A stretch of 14,559 nt of DNA from positions 1 to 14,559 of the forward strand of contig JAFGON010000094.1 in NCBI GenBank assembly GCA_016926475.1, given 5' to 3'. The translations under genes and the position numbers were made by a program. This DNA is from a candidate division WOR-3 bacterium (GTDB lineage Bacteria > SDB-A). Below are positions 14,451 through 14,559 of this stretch, in pieces (the first letter of the stretch is position 1; the number at the start of each line of letters is the position of its first letter). The notes under the pieces are model-generated. The model ran no database searches and had not been told where the DNA came from. It worked only from the letters and a program-made list of their open reading frames with translations.

Positions 14451-14559
14451 CTATTCCATTATTTCAGTGACGACACCCGCGCCCACGGTTTTTCCGCCTT
14501 CTCTGATGGCAAACCTCAAACCTTTCTCCATAGCAACTGTCGTCATCAAATTCACTTCC
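14451..14559 (-). CDS. tuf: Elongation factor Tu, C-terminal end (5' part outside window)
   Basis: The last 35 residues of EF-Tu, which delivers aminoacyl-tRNA to the ribosome as a GTP complex. The visible part ends domain 3 with [18 protein letters not shown] followed by TEIME and a TAG stop, a near-exact family ending. The rest lies beyond the right edge. The gene runs into rpsJ after 7 nt, the arrangement seen where the str cluster (rpsL-rpsG-fusA-tuf) is joined to the S10 cluster; the upstream genes are not visible here. Confidence 0.97.
   Translation of the reverse strand, partial: EVNLMTTVAMEKGLRFAIREGGKTVGAGVVTEIME

Noticed and set aside
1-14559. CRISPR arrays, insertion sequences, toxin-antitoxin pairs, tRNA or rRNA genes, or a hidden defence system
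   Set aside because: Every stretch is filled by recognised housekeeping genes with at most about 31 nt between them, leaving no room for such elements.

Overview
The window is one uninterrupted bacterial ribosomal-protein super-operon, and every gene lies on the minus strand. Read from right to left it holds the end of tuf, the S10 block (rpsJ-rplC-rplD-rplW-rplB-rpsS-rplV-rpsC-rplP-rpmC-rpsQ), the spc block (rplN-rplX-rplE-rpsN-rpsH-rplF-rplR-rpsE-rpmD-rplO-secY-adk-infA-rpmJ) and the alpha block (rpsM-rpsK-rpsD-rpoA-rplQ). That is 31 genes: 29 complete, with tuf and rplQ cut by the window edges. rpmJ is too short for a usual ORF cutoff but is clearly present and complete at 2865..2981.

Packing is extreme. 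Neighbours overlap by 4 to 11 nt, abut as TAAATG, or are separated by at most about 31 nt (the rpsM-rpsK gap). Nearly every start has a GGAGG-like Shine-Dalgarno sequence, often inside the upstream stop codon or coding end. Seven of the 30 visible starts are not ATG (GTG: rplC, rplW, secY, rpsK; TTG: rpsC, rpsE, rpsM). I see no promoter, terminator, tRNA, repeat, mobile element, CRISPR array or plus-strand gene, and no gene-free stretch of even 50 nt.

The gene products work together. Twenty-six are ribosomal proteins. EF-Tu and IF1 serve elongation and initiation, SecY is the translocon channel, adenylate kinase balances adenine nucleotides, and RpoA is the RNA polymerase alpha subunit. Together they co-express ribosomes, transcription and protein export.

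Organism: a bacterium of moderate to low G+C (about 40 percent by eye), with arginine coded mostly by AGA in the genes I read codon by codon. It has zinc-ribbon forms of S14, S4, L24, L36 and the adenylate kinase LID. It has secY-adk-infA-rpmJ without the map gene often found after adk, and tuf directly in front of rpsJ. These traits point away from enterobacteria-like Proteobacteria and fit an uncultured or candidate-phylum lineage (a WOR-3 or Cloacimonadota-like group is a guess), but the phylum cannot be fixed by reading alone.

I did not find an undescribed system. The points worth a second look are small: an internal insertion in L6, an N-terminal extension on L5, altered AMP-site residues in adenylate kinase, a one-residue insertion in IF1, and the missing S10 leader.
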